DNA of 64,000 bases from Paenibacillus tundrae (GTDB lineage Bacteria; Bacillota; Bacilli; Paenibacillales; Paenibacillaceae). Under the pieces are notes generated by a model. That model was not told the origin of the DNA. It was given only the letters and a program-made list of their open reading frames with translations, and did not search any database. Positions within the stretch are counted from its first letter, which is position 1; every line of letters starts with the position of its first letter. The position numbers and the translations under genes were made by a program. The DNA lies in the NCBI RefSeq assembly GCF_036884255.1, contig NZ_CP145605.1, positions 2,356,001-2,420,000 of the forward strand, in the 5' to 3' direction. Of this stretch, positions 27,266 to 37,045 are shown one piece after another.

Positions 27266-28168
27266 ATGAGTAGCTTGAACATTGCGGTACATAGTCATGC
27301 GTTGTTGGGGGAAGGTCCAAGCTGGGACGCTGAACAAGGTCGCTTGTTGTGGGTCGATATCGAAGGCTTCAAGGTACATGTCTTTGATCCGTCTACAGGT
27401 AGTGATCAGGCTTATGATGTGGGCGAACATGTAGGAGCCGTTGTCCCTTATCGTAGAGATGAAGTCATCGTGGCTTTGCGAAGTGGATTCCATGCTTTTC
27501 ATCTGGGGACAGGACAACTTCAACGTATCGAAGAAGATCCGGAACGCGGCATCGAAACGAACCGTTTCAATGATGGCAAGTGTGATGCCCGTGGAAGATT
27601 CTGGGCTGGCACGATGGGGATGGGCAATGGTGATCGAGAAACGGGAGCTTTGTATTGTTTAGAAGAGGGGAAACCAGTTAGAAAAATGGTCGATCATATC
27701 TCCACCTCTAATGGTCTGGGCTGGAGTGTGGATCATCGTTCAATGTATTATATCGACACACCTACAAGATCCATAGATCGGTTCGATTATGATTTGGAAG
27801 AGGGCACCATCGCCAATCGTACTTCGATCATCTCCATTCCTGAGGAAATGGGCTATCCTGATGGCATGTCCGTAGATGCAGAAGGCATGTTATGGGTCGC
27901 GCATTGGGGCGGAGGACGTATTACACGTTGGAACCCTGATACAGCTGAACTGCTTGAACAGATCGTAGTGCCTGCTGATCAGGTGACCTCGTGTTGTTTT
28001 GGCGGTGTAAACTTGGAAGACCTCTACATTACGACTGCAAGAATTGGTATTTCCGAAGAACGACTCTTGGAAACACCAGATGCAGGCTCTGTATTTGTCA
28101 TTAAGCCAGGAGTGAAAGGGCAGAAAACCAATGCATATGGCAGCTCCAACCATCTAACTTGCGAGTAG
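27266..28168 (+). CDS. SMP-30/gluconolactonase-family sugar lactonase
   Basis: A 300-residue six-bladed beta-propeller lactonase, hydrolysing a sugar lactone to its acid with a divalent metal. Family signs are: GEGPSWDAEQGRLLWVDIEG (metal-binding Glu), NRFNDGKCDARGRFWAGTM (Asn/Asp), STSNGLGWSVDHRSMYYIDTP (Asn) and GYPDGMSVDAEGMLWVAHWGGG (Asp). ATG 27266 follows AAAGGATGCG. Position among esterases and glycosidases fits a role in sugar acid or arabinose/galactose oxidation, but the actual lactone is unknown. Confidence 0.88.
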   Translation: MSSLNIAVHSHALLGEGPSWDAEQGRLLWVDIEGFKVHVFDPSTGSDQAYDVGEHVGAVVPYRRDEVIVALRSGFHAFHLGTGQLQRIEEDPERGIETNRFNDGKCDARGRFWAGTMGMGNGDRETGALYCLEEGKPVRKMVDHISTSNGLGWSVDHRSMYYIDTPTRSIDRFDYDLEEGTIANRTSIISIPEEMGYPDGMSVDAEGMLWVAHWGGGRITRWNPDTAELLEQIVVPADQVTSCCFGGVNLEDLYITTARIGISEERLLETPDAGSVFVIKPGVKGQKTNAYGSSNHLTCE

Positions 28169-28279
28169 TGAGTTGATTGAACGGTAAATTGGACTATGCC
28201 TGTTTTTGGATGGATAACTCAGCCATCGATCTCAGCATCACGTAGAATATTTTTATCGCATATAAATAAGACCTTCTTA

Positions 28280-28309
28280 GGTTAGCCAGGACTACTGGTT
28301 AGCCTTTTT
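28280..28309 (+). terminator. Terminator after the lactonase gene
   Basis: GGTTAGCCAG (28280-28289) pairs with CTGGTTAGCC (28295-28304), with two G-T pairs, followed by TTTTTG. A similar hairpin stands at 52651-52683 after ylbL. Confidence 0.82.
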
Positions 28310-28478
28310 GTTGTATTTTGATACGACAAAAAATTCACCAAAAAAATTAGTGTATGACAAGAATTGGAGCAGGATTTTTATTTTTGCCAACGAATGTTAT
28401 TTATTGATAATATTTTACAATATTTAAATCGGTAATGACATGCAAGAGAAGTTGTAAATTATAGGTCTTTAGTTCGTT

Positions 28479-28499
28479 TTGTAAGCGCTTAACTATAAT
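28479..28499 (+). promoter_or_regulatory. GH74 promoter with overlapping cre-like site
   Basis: TTGTAAGCGCTTAAC (28479-28493) is a near-palindromic CcpA/LacI-type operator (core TGTAAGCGCTTA). It directly abuts a perfect -10 TATAAT (28494-28499). The -35 is weak. The 140-base leader up to the GH74 start holds no gene. Confidence 0.6.
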
Positions 28500-28640
28500 G
28501 GGCGGAGAGGAGGTGGGGCTTGTTCCGATATGAGGTCGCACCGCAGGTCTAGAAATACGATATGCTTACGCATTAAGTCATCCTGAGACAGCAGGGTTGA
28601 ACCGGATGTAATGAACATATTGAAGAGGAGGCGAAGTTAA

Positions 28641-31600
28641 ATGAAAACGTTTTTGGGAAAATTGCGGGTGGTCAGCCTAACGCTTGTTGTGGCTACAGCA
28701 TCTTTAGGAATACTAGCAGGTGCAACGGAAGCTGCACCATCGGAGCCCTATCAGTGGAAAAGTGTAGTGACAGGTGCGGGTGGTGGCTTTGTTCCCGGGA
28801 TTATTTTCAATGAATCTGAGAAAGACCTAATCTATGCTCGTACGGATATTGGAGGAGCCTATCGATGGAATCCGTCCAATGAGAGCTGGATTCCGCTGAC
28901 TGATTTCGTTGGCTGGGACGACTGGAACAAAAACGGGGTAGATGCTCTTGCAACAGATCCGATTGACCCTGATCGGGTATATATGGCTGTTGGAACCTAC
29001 ACCAATTCATGGGATCAAAATAATGGTTCCATCCTCCGATCAACGGATCGAGGTGATACTTGGCAGACAACGACTCTTCCATTCAAGGTTGGCGGTAATA
29101 TGCCAGGACGTTCGATGGGAGAACGGCTGGTCATTGATCCGAATGATAATCGTATTTTGTACTTTGGTGCGCGAAGCGGCAACGGGCTCTGGAAAAGCAC
29201 AGATTATGGAGTAACCTGGAGCAAAGTGACGAGCTTTCCGAATCCAGGAACCTACGTACAAGATCCTAGTAACGATTACACCAGTGATATTGTCGGTCTA
29301 GCATGGATCACTTTTGATAAAACGACGGGTTCATCAGGACAAGCTACACAGACGATCCACGTGGGGGTGGCTGACCAAAACCAAAGTATCTATCGTAGCA
29401 CGGATGCAGGTACGACCTGGACGGCGGTTCCAGGCCAACCGACAGGCTTCTTGCCACACCATGGTGTGCTGGATTCGGATGGTAGCCTCTATATCTCATA
29501 TAGCGACGGAGTAGGTCCGTATGATGGCGAGAAAGGTGACCTGTGGAAGTTGAATACCACAACAGGTGCATGGACCAACATCAGTCCGGTGCCAAGCAGC
29601 AGCTCAGATAATTATTTTGGGTATGGTGGACTCACTGTAGATGCGCAAAACCCTGGCACGTTAATGGTTGCTACCCTGAACTCATGGTGGCCTGATGCCA
29701 ATCTGTTTCGCAGTAAGGATGGGGGGGATACCTGGACACGAATCTGGGAATTCGACGGTTATCCCAACCGTAAAATGCGTTATACACAAGACATATCAGC
29801 AGCCCCTTGGTTAACATTCGGCGTCAATCCCGCTCCACCGGAAGTGTCTCCGAAGCTTGGATGGATGATCGGTGATCTGGAGATCGACCCCTTTGATTCG
29901 GATCGAATGATGTATGGAACGGGTGCAACGATATATGGAAGTGATAATCTAACGAATTGGGATAAAGATACGAAAATTGATATTTCCGTGAAAGCCAAAG
30001 GTTTGGAGGAAATAGCTGTACTGGATTTAATCAGCCCACCTAGTGGAGCACATCTAATCAGCGGCGTGGGGGATGTTGCAGGTTTCCGTCATAATGATCT
30101 GGATCAAGCCCCTGCAACCATTTTTACGAACCCCAATTATGCTTCAACAGAAAGTCTTGACTTTGCGGAGCTAAGTCCAGGAACGATGGTACGCGTAGGT
30201 AAAGCTGATTACAGTGCAGATCCAAATGCCAAATCAATCGGTTTATCCAACGATGGTGGAACGACATGGTATAAAGCCAATGCTGAGCCTGCCGGCACAG
30301 CAGGGGGTGGCACTGTAGCGATCTCAGCAGATGGAAATCGTCTGGTCTGGAGCACGTCAGATAAAGGTGTGTATTACTCTGCGACGAGTGGTAACTCATG
30401 GATCGCAAGCTCTGGCATACCTGCACAGGCTAAAGTCATATCCGACCGTGTCAATCCAAATAAGTTTTATGCATTTGCCGCAGGTAAAATCTACGTAAGT
30501 GTCAATGGTGGAGCATCGTTCACGACTTCGGCAGCAACGGGTCTTCCTGTGGATGGTAATTCAGATCTGGATGCCGTTCCAGGCATTGAGGGAGAAATCT
30601 GGTTTGCGGGTGGTAATGAGGAAAGTGGCCCTTATGGACTATGGCGTTCTACAGATTCGGGAGCTAGCTTTAGCAAATTGTCTAATGTGGAGGAAGCTGA
30701 TAGCATTGGTTTCGGTAAAGCAGCTCCCGGACAGGATGTGGTTGCTCTCTACACAATCGCCCAAATTGATGGTACACGTGGCTTCTTCCGTTCAGATGAC
30801 GGCGGTGCAAGCTGGGTCCGCATTAACGATGACCAGCACCAGTATGCTCGTGTAACCACCATTACTGGAGACCCTCGAATTTACGGAAGGGTGTACTTGG
30901 GAACGAATGGACGTGGCATCCTATACGCTGATCCAGTTGGTGGGAACAATGGTGGAGGTGGAAATCCTCCTGTATCGAATTCTTCCATTCATCCGTTGAC
31001 AGCTGAATTTGATCTGGCTACAGAACATCAGGCTGATATTTCGATTAACTTGACACTAAACGGAAATACGTTAAGTTCGATCCGTGTAGGCAACAGTACA
31101 CTGACCGAAGGTACAGATTATACCTTTACAGGCAGCCAAGTGATTTTAAGCAAAACGTATCTAGCCACACTACCTGTGGGCAAGACCGCATTCCGTTTTG
31201 TGTTTAGTGCAGGTAACGATGCCAATTTCAATCTGAATGTTAAAAAAACAACTACACCTCATCCAGAGCCAACGGGTACTGTGCGAATCGAAATGTATAA
31301 TGCGTCAACAGCCGCAACAGGCAGTTCGATTAATCCTAAATTTAAGTTAACCAATACAGGTACCACAGCGCTTAATCTGGCAGACGTAAAGATCCGTTAT
31401 TATTACACCATTAACGGTAATGAACCGCAGAACTTTTTCTGTGATTGGGCAACCGTTGGTGGCGCGAATGTGACGGGTACCTTCAGTGCCCTTCCAACAC
31501 CGGTAACCGGAGCGGATTCTGTTCTTGAAATCGGATTTACGAGTTCAGCAGGTACACTTGCTCCGGGTCAAAGTACAGAAATTCAAACACGCTTCTCCAA

Positions 31601-31727
31601 AAACAATTGGACTAATTATACGCAGACCGATGACTATTCCTTCGCTAGTAGCCATTCCACATATGAGGATTGGTCTAAAGTAACTGGTTATATTGCTGGA
31701 AATCTGCAATGGGGGATTGAACCTTAG
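28641..31727 (+). CDS. Secreted xyloglucanase, GH74 with X2 and CBM3 modules
   Basis: Endo-acting enzyme on xyloglucan, outside the cell. It has 1028 residues. A signal peptide covers about 1-31 (cut near ATEA-AP). The GH74 tandem seven-bladed propeller spans about 36-775 and repeats the STDxGxTW blade motif. The general base should be Asp69 in YARTDIGGAYRW, and the acid an Asp in SYSDGVGPYDG. A Gly/Asn/Pro linker leads to an X2 module (about 787-870), a second Thr/Pro linker, and a family 3 cellulose-binding module (879-1028). ATG 28641 follows GAGGAGG. The architecture matches Paenibacillus XEG74-type enzymes. It anchors the carbohydrate region biologically. Confidence 0.95.
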   Translation: MKTFLGKLRVVSLTLVVATASLGILAGATEAAPSEPYQWKSVVTGAGGGFVPGIIFNESEKDLIYARTDIGGAYRWNPSNESWIPLTDFVGWDDWNKNGVDALATDPIDPDRVYMAVGTYTNSWDQNNGSILRSTDRGDTWQTTTLPFKVGGNMPGRSMGERLVIDPNDNRILYFGARSGNGLWKSTDYGVTWSKVTSFPNPGTYVQDPSNDYTSDIVGLAWITFDKTTGSSGQATQTIHVGVADQNQSIYRSTDAGTTWTAVPGQPTGFLPHHGVLDSDGSLYISYSDGVGPYDGEKGDLWKLNTTTGAWTNISPVPSSSSDNYFGYGGLTVDAQNPGTLMVATLNSWWPDANLFRSKDGGDTWTRIWEFDGYPNRKMRYTQDISAAPWLTFGVNPAPPEVSPKLGWMIGDLEIDPFDSDRMMYGTGATIYGSDNLTNWDKDTKIDISVKAKGLEEIAVLDLISPPSGAHLISGVGDVAGFRHNDLDQAPATIFTNPNYASTESLDFAELSPGTMVRVGKADYSADPNAKSIGLSNDGGTTWYKANAEPAGTAGGGTVAISADGNRLVWSTSDKGVYYSATSGNSWIASSGIPAQAKVISDRVNPNKFYAFAAGKIYVSVNGGASFTTSAATGLPVDGNSDLDAVPGIEGEIWFAGGNEESGPYGLWRSTDSGASFSKLSNVEEADSIGFGKAAPGQDVVALYTIAQIDGTRGFFRSDDGGASWVRINDDQHQYARVTTITGDPRIYGRVYLGTNGRGILYADPVGGNNGGGGNPPVSNSSIHPLTAEFDLATEHQADISINLTLNGNTLSSIRVGNSTLTEGTDYTFTGSQVILSKTYLATLPVGKTAFRFVFSAGNDANFNLNVKKTTTPHPEPTGTVRIEMYNASTAATGSSINPKFKLTNTGTTALNLADVKIRYYYTINGNEPQNFFCDWATVGGANVTGTFSALPTPVTGADSVLEIGFTSSAGTLAPGQSTEIQTRFSKNNWTNYTQTDDYSFASSHSTYEDWSKVTGYIAGNLQWGIEP

Positions 31728-31747
31728 TAGGTAATCAAGGTAATATA

Positions 31748-31798
31748 AGAAGTCCTGAGACGCCAAAATGCTTCAACTTGGCCGGGGCTTCTTTTTTT
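31748..31798 (+). terminator. Terminator after the GH74 gene
   Basis: AGAAGTCC (31748-31755) pairs with GGGCTTCT (31785-31792), enclosing an inner GCCAA/TTGGC stem, followed by seven Ts. Confidence 0.82.
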
Positions 31799-31922
31799 GT
31801 CGAAAAATAGTGTAATATAGGTATATACTATAGGGATCTCTGTTACTTTTGACCTCAGAGCCAAAAGAAAATTATGGAAGCTTCATAGGATATAAAAAGA
31901 GGTGTAAATACACTGATTTTTG

Positions 31923-31973
31923 TGTAACCGCTAACACGTAACTGCGGCATACACGATATGAATAAGGTATAAT
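31923..31973 (+). promoter_or_regulatory. Promoter region of the YesN/YesM-like pair with cre-like site
   Basis: TGTAACCGCTAACA (31923-31936) matches the cre core with one mismatch. A perfect TATAAT is at 31968-31973, with a poor -35. The start codon is at 32017. Confidence 0.45.
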
Positions 31974-32016
31974 TTGTAGAGATATAGAGGGAACACTAGA
32001 TAAGGGGGTCGCGATC

Positions 32017-33567
32017 ATGAACCGGTTGTGTAAGGTATTGATTGTTGACGATGAATTTCTTGTAAGACAAGGGATTAAGCATCATATGAATTGGGAGGCC
32101 GAAGGCTTTCAGATCGTAGGCGAAGCCTCCAATGGTGAAGAAGGACTTGAGCAGGTTCGTATGCTGAATCCGGATATTGTTATTACCGACATTGTGATGC
32201 CTGTCATGGATGGTGAGATGTTTGTTCGTACATTAAAAGCACGTCATCCACAGATCGAAGTAATCGTACTTAGCAGCTTCAGTGAATTTGAATATGTTCG
32301 CTCGACCCTTCAGCATGGAGCGGCAGATTATATTTTGAAACCCAAATTGGATACGAATGAATTGTTAGAGGTGCTTCAGCGCACGGCGGGCAAAATTCCC
32401 GAACTGCAGTTTGAACCTTCGCATGATGGTTGGCGTCTTGGACAATTAATGGAGAAAATGCTCTCAGGCTTCACCCTCGGTGAGGATGAAGAGATGGATG
32501 TCGTGCAAGAGACGTTTCCGCACACGTGCTTCCGTCTGCTTGTGTTCCGACTCAAGGATTCCACTACGAAGCAGCATACGCTTATAGACAAAGAATCGAT
32601 GGCATTGGCGCTGAAGAAACATCTGCCAGATGTAGAGTACGCGCTTGTACCTACTCAAGGTGAGCTACCTGTCGTATTGTTTAATGTTGATCCTGTGAAG
32701 GATGATTGGATAGTTGACCGGATCAAACATCTAGCTGTTGACCATGAAGCAGGAGAACCCGGTTCTTCGTGGGCGCTGAGCGATAGCTTTAGTTCTTTTG
32801 AAGCGATGGGTGAAGTGTATCGGAATCATCTGGTCAAACTGATGGAGTATCGTTTTTATTTTGAGGATCGTCCTCTCCTGGTGTACAGTGAGCTTCCACC
32901 TCTGCATCCAGCTGGTTATCAGTTTAATGTGAATATGTTCTTGCAGCATATTAAACGCAATCGCACAGAGGCAGCGAGAGAATATTTGCAGGATCATGCG
33001 AAGACTCTTGGCAGAGACTATATTGCAGATGTGTTTGGCATTAAGTCATTCCTCGGTAATCTCATCTTCAACGTGACGATCACTCTCTCTGATATGGATG
33101 TTCAGTCGAGCGCGTTAGAAGAGAGCAAGTACACGTATTTCAAAAATGTAGACGGGTCAACCACGCTTCGTGAAGCGATTGATGTACTGGATTCATTCAT
33201 GAGAGAAGTGCAAGCTTGTACTTCTGGTGAAGGTAGTCGTAGAAGTGATCCCAACATGAAGATGTTGTTGGAATATATGCATGAGCATTTTGACAGGCCC
33301 CTTGGTCTTGCTGACGTAGCGAAGCATTTTCATTTTAATCCATCTTACTTATCCAGTTATTTCTCTTCTCACAAAAAAGAAGGTTTTAACGAATATCTGA
33401 ACAAAATTCGAATTGAAAAGGCAGAGGAGCTCCTACGATCGGATGATGTGACGATCTCTGAGATCAGCAGCATGGTAGGTTATTCGGATCATAGTTACTT
33501 TTGCAAAGTGTTCAAAAAATTTACCGGACTATCACCAAGCCGATACCGGCGCAAATTCTGGGCTTAA
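32017..33567 (+). CDS. YesN-type response regulator with AraC output domain
   Basis: A 516-residue regulator. The receiver domain (about 5-120) has VDDEFLVRQG, phospho-Asp58 in ITDIVMPVMDG, and the Lys in YILKPK. A poorly conserved middle (about 150-400) is typical of YesN proteins. A C-terminal AraC domain (about 415-514) has PLGLADVAKHFHFNPSYLSSYF and TISEISSMVGYSDHSYFCKVFKK. It is expected to be phosphorylated by the YesM-type kinase 18 bases downstream, and to activate the importer operon that follows. ATG 32017 follows a GGGGGT site. Confidence 0.93.
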   Translation: MNRLCKVLIVDDEFLVRQGIKHHMNWEAEGFQIVGEASNGEEGLEQVRMLNPDIVITDIVMPVMDGEMFVRTLKARHPQIEVIVLSSFSEFEYVRSTLQHGAADYILKPKLDTNELLEVLQRTAGKIPELQFEPSHDGWRLGQLMEKMLSGFTLGEDEEMDVVQETFPHTCFRLLVFRLKDSTTKQHTLIDKESMALALKKHLPDVEYALVPTQGELPVVLFNVDPVKDDWIVDRIKHLAVDHEAGEPGSSWALSDSFSSFEAMGEVYRNHLVKLMEYRFYFEDRPLLVYSELPPLHPAGYQFNVNMFLQHIKRNRTEAAREYLQDHAKTLGRDYIADVFGIKSFLGNLIFNVTITLSDMDVQSSALEESKYTYFKNVDGSTTLREAIDVLDSFMREVQACTSGEGSRRSDPNMKMLLEYMHEHFDRPLGLADVAKHFHFNPSYLSSYFSSHKKEGFNEYLNKIRIEKAEELLRSDDVTISEISSMVGYSDHSYFCKVFKKFTGLSPSRYRRKFWA

Positions 33568-33585
33568 AGTCAGAAGGATTAGATC

Positions 33586-35355
33586 ATGAAGAAATGGATG
33601 AATCGTTTATCGAGCCTGGGATTATTCCCTAAATTATTTCTAGTAATGGTCGTCAGCATCGTTCTGGTCTCTGTGCTTATTCTGTGGACGACCATTCATA
33701 TGTCAACCAACTTATTTACAGATACGTTTAGCATAACGAACTCGAAGGTGCTTAGTCAGATTAAAACGAATTTTGAATCGTTTAATGATGCAGTTGCTGC
33801 TGTTACCAACAATGTAGCGCAGAGTGGAGCCATTCGTGGTTTCCTGTCGGAAGGCGATGCAGATTCCATCTCCATGGCAAAATCCTTCTATAATATGAGG
33901 GAAACGATGAATCGCGTTCAGACCATAACCGAATCATATGAAGTAGGGATTACGATTGTTGGGATCAATGGACGGAGCTATTCCACCAACCGGGCTCATC
34001 TTCAGATGTCAGTGGATGAATTGAAGCAGCAGCCGATTACTGTTCAAGCGGCCGAGTCCCCGAGTCGTCTTATCATTGATGATTTTCATAATGAGACTGA
34101 TACGGGCAAACTTCAGATGATCTCTGCAACTAAAGCGCTGACAGATCGAATGCGTAGCCGAATATACGGAACAGTGTATGTCACCATGAGAGAAGATGCA
34201 TTCCGGCAGTTCTATACCAGCTTTACAAGTCGAGGTAATGATGTCGTCATCATGAACGAAAAGGGCGAGATCGTGTCTTCTAATCGGGAGGATTGGATTG
34301 GAACAACACAGCAGGAGTTGCTGTCCTACGCCCAGGAGATGAACGGAAGTTCCTCCAAAAACATTAATGCACGTGTAATGGGACAGGATAGCATCATTTT
34401 GTCCGAGTATCTGCCTTTCTATCGATTCTACCTGGTTAATGTGGTGGATAAAGAGCTCGCTATGGGTCAACTCATCGATATGAAGACCGTAGCTCTTATC
34501 TGTGCAGCTATTGTAGTAGGTGCCTTAATTCTGGTATTCCTGATTACAAGTCAGATTACCAAGTCACTGCGTAGATTGGTGAAGCAGATGTCCAACATTA
34601 CGAAGAGTGATCTCGACAACTATATCCCGGTAAGTGGTAGTTACGAGAGCAAGCAACTAGGTCATGCTTATAACTACATGCTTGATGAACTCCATGATTA
34701 CGTGGATCAGTTAGTACAGACACAACGAGATCAGCGTAATGCAGAGCTTGCGGCCTTACAGAGCCAGATTAACCCACACTTTTTGTACAACACACTCGCT
34801 TCTGTCAAAGTCCTAGTGCAGCAGGGCAATAAGGATCGCGCAGCAGAAACGATTAATGCACTTATTGGACTGCTACAGAATACGATCAGCGATGTAAGTG
34901 AGACGGTCACAGTCGAACAAGAAGTGGAGAATCTGAAGAATTACGTCTTCATCAATCACGTTAGATATGGAGGGCGGATCAAAGCAGCCTTCTATGTGGC
35001 TCCTGATTGTAATCACTATCATGTACCTAAGCTCGTCATTCAGCCTTTTATCGAGAATGCCTTTTTCCATGGATTTATCAAAAAGGAAACGGGTACAATT
35101 CATGTCTTGGTCTCTAGAGCAGGCGAATCCCTTATCTGCGAAATCATGGACAATGGTGACGGGATTGAAGGGCTTAATATGGGCGAGACGTTACCTAACC
35201 CGAAAAACAACCGTCAACTATTCAGTGGTATTGGTATTCGTAATGTACACGACCGGATCGAGCTGTTATATGGGGCACCCTATGGTGTCACGATTATGAG
35301 TAATGTGGGAGAAGGAACACGAGTTACCGTTACGCTTCCTTTGATTACGAACTGA
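33586..35355 (+). CDS. YesM-type sensor histidine kinase
   Basis: A 589-residue membrane kinase. Membrane segment about 14-36, extracellular Cache-like sensor about 40-295, second membrane segment about 301-322, HAMP about 322-375, the His_kinase domain with QSQINPHFLYNTL (phospho-His about residue 395) and a C-terminal HATPase with QPFIENAFFHGF, DNGDGI and GIGIRNVHDRIELLYG. The extracellular domain probably senses an oligosaccharide or a loaded binding protein. It follows the regulator by 18 bases. A very strong terminator ends the unit, so the importer genes behind it have a separate promoter. Confidence 0.94.
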   Translation: MKKWMNRLSSLGLFPKLFLVMVVSIVLVSVLILWTTIHMSTNLFTDTFSITNSKVLSQIKTNFESFNDAVAAVTNNVAQSGAIRGFLSEGDADSISMAKSFYNMRETMNRVQTITESYEVGITIVGINGRSYSTNRAHLQMSVDELKQQPITVQAAESPSRLIIDDFHNETDTGKLQMISATKALTDRMRSRIYGTVYVTMREDAFRQFYTSFTSRGNDVVIMNEKGEIVSSNREDWIGTTQQELLSYAQEMNGSSSKNINARVMGQDSIILSEYLPFYRFYLVNVVDKELAMGQLIDMKTVALICAAIVVGALILVFLITSQITKSLRRLVKQMSNITKSDLDNYIPVSGSYESKQLGHAYNYMLDELHDYVDQLVQTQRDQRNAELAALQSQINPHFLYNTLASVKVLVQQGNKDRAAETINALIGLLQNTISDVSETVTVEQEVENLKNYVFINHVRYGGRIKAAFYVAPDCNHYHVPKLVIQPFIENAFFHGFIKKETGTIHVLVSRAGESLICEIMDNGDGIEGLNMGETLPNPKNNRQLFSGIGIRNVHDRIELLYGAPYGVTIMSNVGEGTRVTVTLPLITN

Positions 35356-35406
35356 ATAAAATGGCGTGTAACCAATAGAAACATTGCTATATCGCAGTGT
35401 TGTCTG

Positions 35407-35451
35407 AAGCCCCTCGTTCTCTGGAAGTGTCAGAGAACGAGGGGCTTTTAT
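35407..35451 (+). terminator. Strong terminator after the two-component pair
   Basis: A perfect 17-bp stem, AAGCCCCTCGTTCTCTG (35407-35423) with CAGAGAACGAGGGGCTT (35431-35447), seven-base loop, followed by TTTATATG. Confidence 0.92.
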
Positions 35452-35540
35452 ATGCTTTATTTAAAATGAAAATGCACATTTGTAATATATCTAGATTGAG
35501 AAATTACAAAATCAAAAGAAATTACAAAAAACTAAATTTA

Positions 35541-35555
35541 GTGCAAGCGGTTTCT
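35541..35555 (+). promoter_or_regulatory. Cre site 1 upstream of the sugar importer
   Basis: GTGCAAGCGGTTTCT matches the 14-base core TGNAARCGNWWNCW fully. It lies about 170 bases before the binding-protein gene. Confidence 0.65.
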
Positions 35556-35649
35556 GTAAAGGTTTTCATTGTGGCAATAAGATGACAAATCCGTACAAAA
35601 TTATTACTAACGAATGAAGATATGGGAATGATAAGATGAATACATCGGA

Positions 35650-35663
35650 AGCAACCGCTTTCA
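35650..35663 (-). promoter_or_regulatory. Cre site 2 upstream of the sugar importer
   Basis: On the minus strand TGAAAGCGGTTGCT matches the same core fully. It lies about 110 bases downstream of site 1 and 50 bases before the start codon, so it is probably in the leader or at the transcription start. Confidence 0.65.
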
Positions 35664-35714
35664 GAAAACGTAAACAAATTTACACACAAAGAGGTCGAAG
35701 GGGAGTTGAATGAT

Positions 35715-37007
35715 TTGAAAAAAATGTGGGTATTGATGCTCGCTACAGTATTGTTATTGTCCGCATGTTCATCCGGCGGTGACGGAGGTTCTGCAGCTGG
35801 TGGTGGTGACGAGAAAGCGAACGAAATCACAATTTGGGCTTGGGACAAAGCATTTAACGTTGCAGCAATGGAAACTGCAAAAGAAGCATATGCAAAAGAA
35901 AATCCTGATTTGAAAGTAAATATCATTGAGTACGCGCAAGCGGACATCATTCAAAAGCTGAACACTGGACTTAACTCCGGAACAAGCAGCGGTCTTCCAA
36001 ACATCGTTCTGATTGAAGACTACCGTGCGCAAAGCTTCCTGAATGCATACCCTGATGCGTTCAAAGATTTGTCTTCCAACATCACAGCTTCCGATTTTGC
36101 AGATTACAAACTCGGACCAACAGCTTTTGATGGCAAACAATACGGAGTTCCATTTGACTCTGGTGTTGCAGGTCTTTACTACAGAACAGACTTGCTTGAG
36201 CAAGCAGGTTACAAAGCTGCTGACTTGCAAGACATCACTTGGGATGACTACATCGAAATTGGTAAAGCTGTAAAAGAAAAAACAGGTAAAGAACTTCTTT
36301 CTCTTGATCCAAATGACCTCGGAATCATTCGTATGATGATTCAAACAGCAGGCAAATGGTATTCAGCAGAAGATGGTAAAACACCTGACCTGGCAAACAA
36401 TGCTGCTCTGAAAGAAGCTTTCACGACTTACAAAGCGATGATGGATGCAAACATTGTTAAATTGCACTCTGACTGGAGCCAATTCATTGCAAACATGAAT
36501 AATGGTAGCGTAGCTTCCGTTCCTACTGGTAACTGGATTTCACCATCTATCCGTCAAGAAGCTTCCCAATCTGGCCAATGGGCTGTAGCACCTATGCCGA
36601 AAATGGCTGGTCAACCAAACTCTGTACATGCAACAAACTTGGGTGGTAGCTCATGGTATGTAATGGACGTTCCTGGTGCAGATCAAGCAGCTGACTTTGT
36701 GGCAAAAACATTTGGTTCTGACAAACAATTGTATCAAGATTTGTTGAACAACATCGGTGCAATCGGTACGTACAAACCAGCAGTTGATGGCGATGCTTAT
36801 GCTAAAGCAGATGAGTTCTTCGGTGGACAAAAAATCTTCACTGATTTCGCTAAATGGACTACAGAAATTCCAAGCGTAAACTATGGTATCAACACTTATG
36901 CAATCGAAGATATCCTAGTTGTTGAAATGCAAAACTTCCTGAACGGCAAAGCAATTGACGACGTTCTGGCTGATGCACAAAAACAAGCTGAAGCACAATT
37001 TAACTAA
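35715..37007 (+). CDS. Sugar ABC transporter substrate-binding lipoprotein (CUT1)
   Basis: A 430-residue extracellular lipoprotein that captures a sugar for the two permeases downstream. The signal peptide has a lipobox LSAC with Cys18 as the lipid attachment site, then a Gly/Ser-rich tether. The mature part is a typical SBP_bac_1 fold (ITIWAWDKAFNVAAMETA; GVPFDSGVAGLYYRTDLLEQAG; VPTGNWISPSI). TTG 35715 is chosen because GGGGAG ends nine bases before it; TTG 35706 abuts that site. The gene uses AT-rich, highly biased codons, which suits a highly expressed protein. The ligand is likely an oligosaccharide from xyloglucan or a galactoside, by context only. Confidence 0.93.
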   Translation: MKKMWVLMLATVLLLSACSSGGDGGSAAGGGDEKANEITIWAWDKAFNVAAMETAKEAYAKENPDLKVNIIEYAQADIIQKLNTGLNSGTSSGLPNIVLIEDYRAQSFLNAYPDAFKDLSSNITASDFADYKLGPTAFDGKQYGVPFDSGVAGLYYRTDLLEQAGYKAADLQDITWDDYIEIGKAVKEKTGKELLSLDPNDLGIIRMMIQTAGKWYSAEDGKTPDLANNAALKEAFTTYKAMMDANIVKLHSDWSQFIANMNNGSVASVPTGNWISPSIRQEASQSGQWAVAPMPKMAGQPNSVHATNLGGSSWYVMDVPGADQAADFVAKTFGSDKQLYQDLLNNIGAIGTYKPAVDGDAYAKADEFFGGQKIFTDFAKWTTEIPSVNYGINTYAIEDILVVEMQNFLNGKAIDDVLADAQKQAEAQFN

Positions 37008-37045
37008 GATATCCAAGGTAACTTAAAGAACCCAATGATACATCG

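Noticed and set aside
35397..35585. 62-codon rightward frame after the YesM-type kinase
   Set aside because: It covers the strong terminator and the first cre site, so it cannot be a real gene.
35769..36344. Leftward 191-codon frame opposite the sugar-binding protein
   Set aside because: Cys/Phe/Val-rich shadow of a biased coding region; no start signal.
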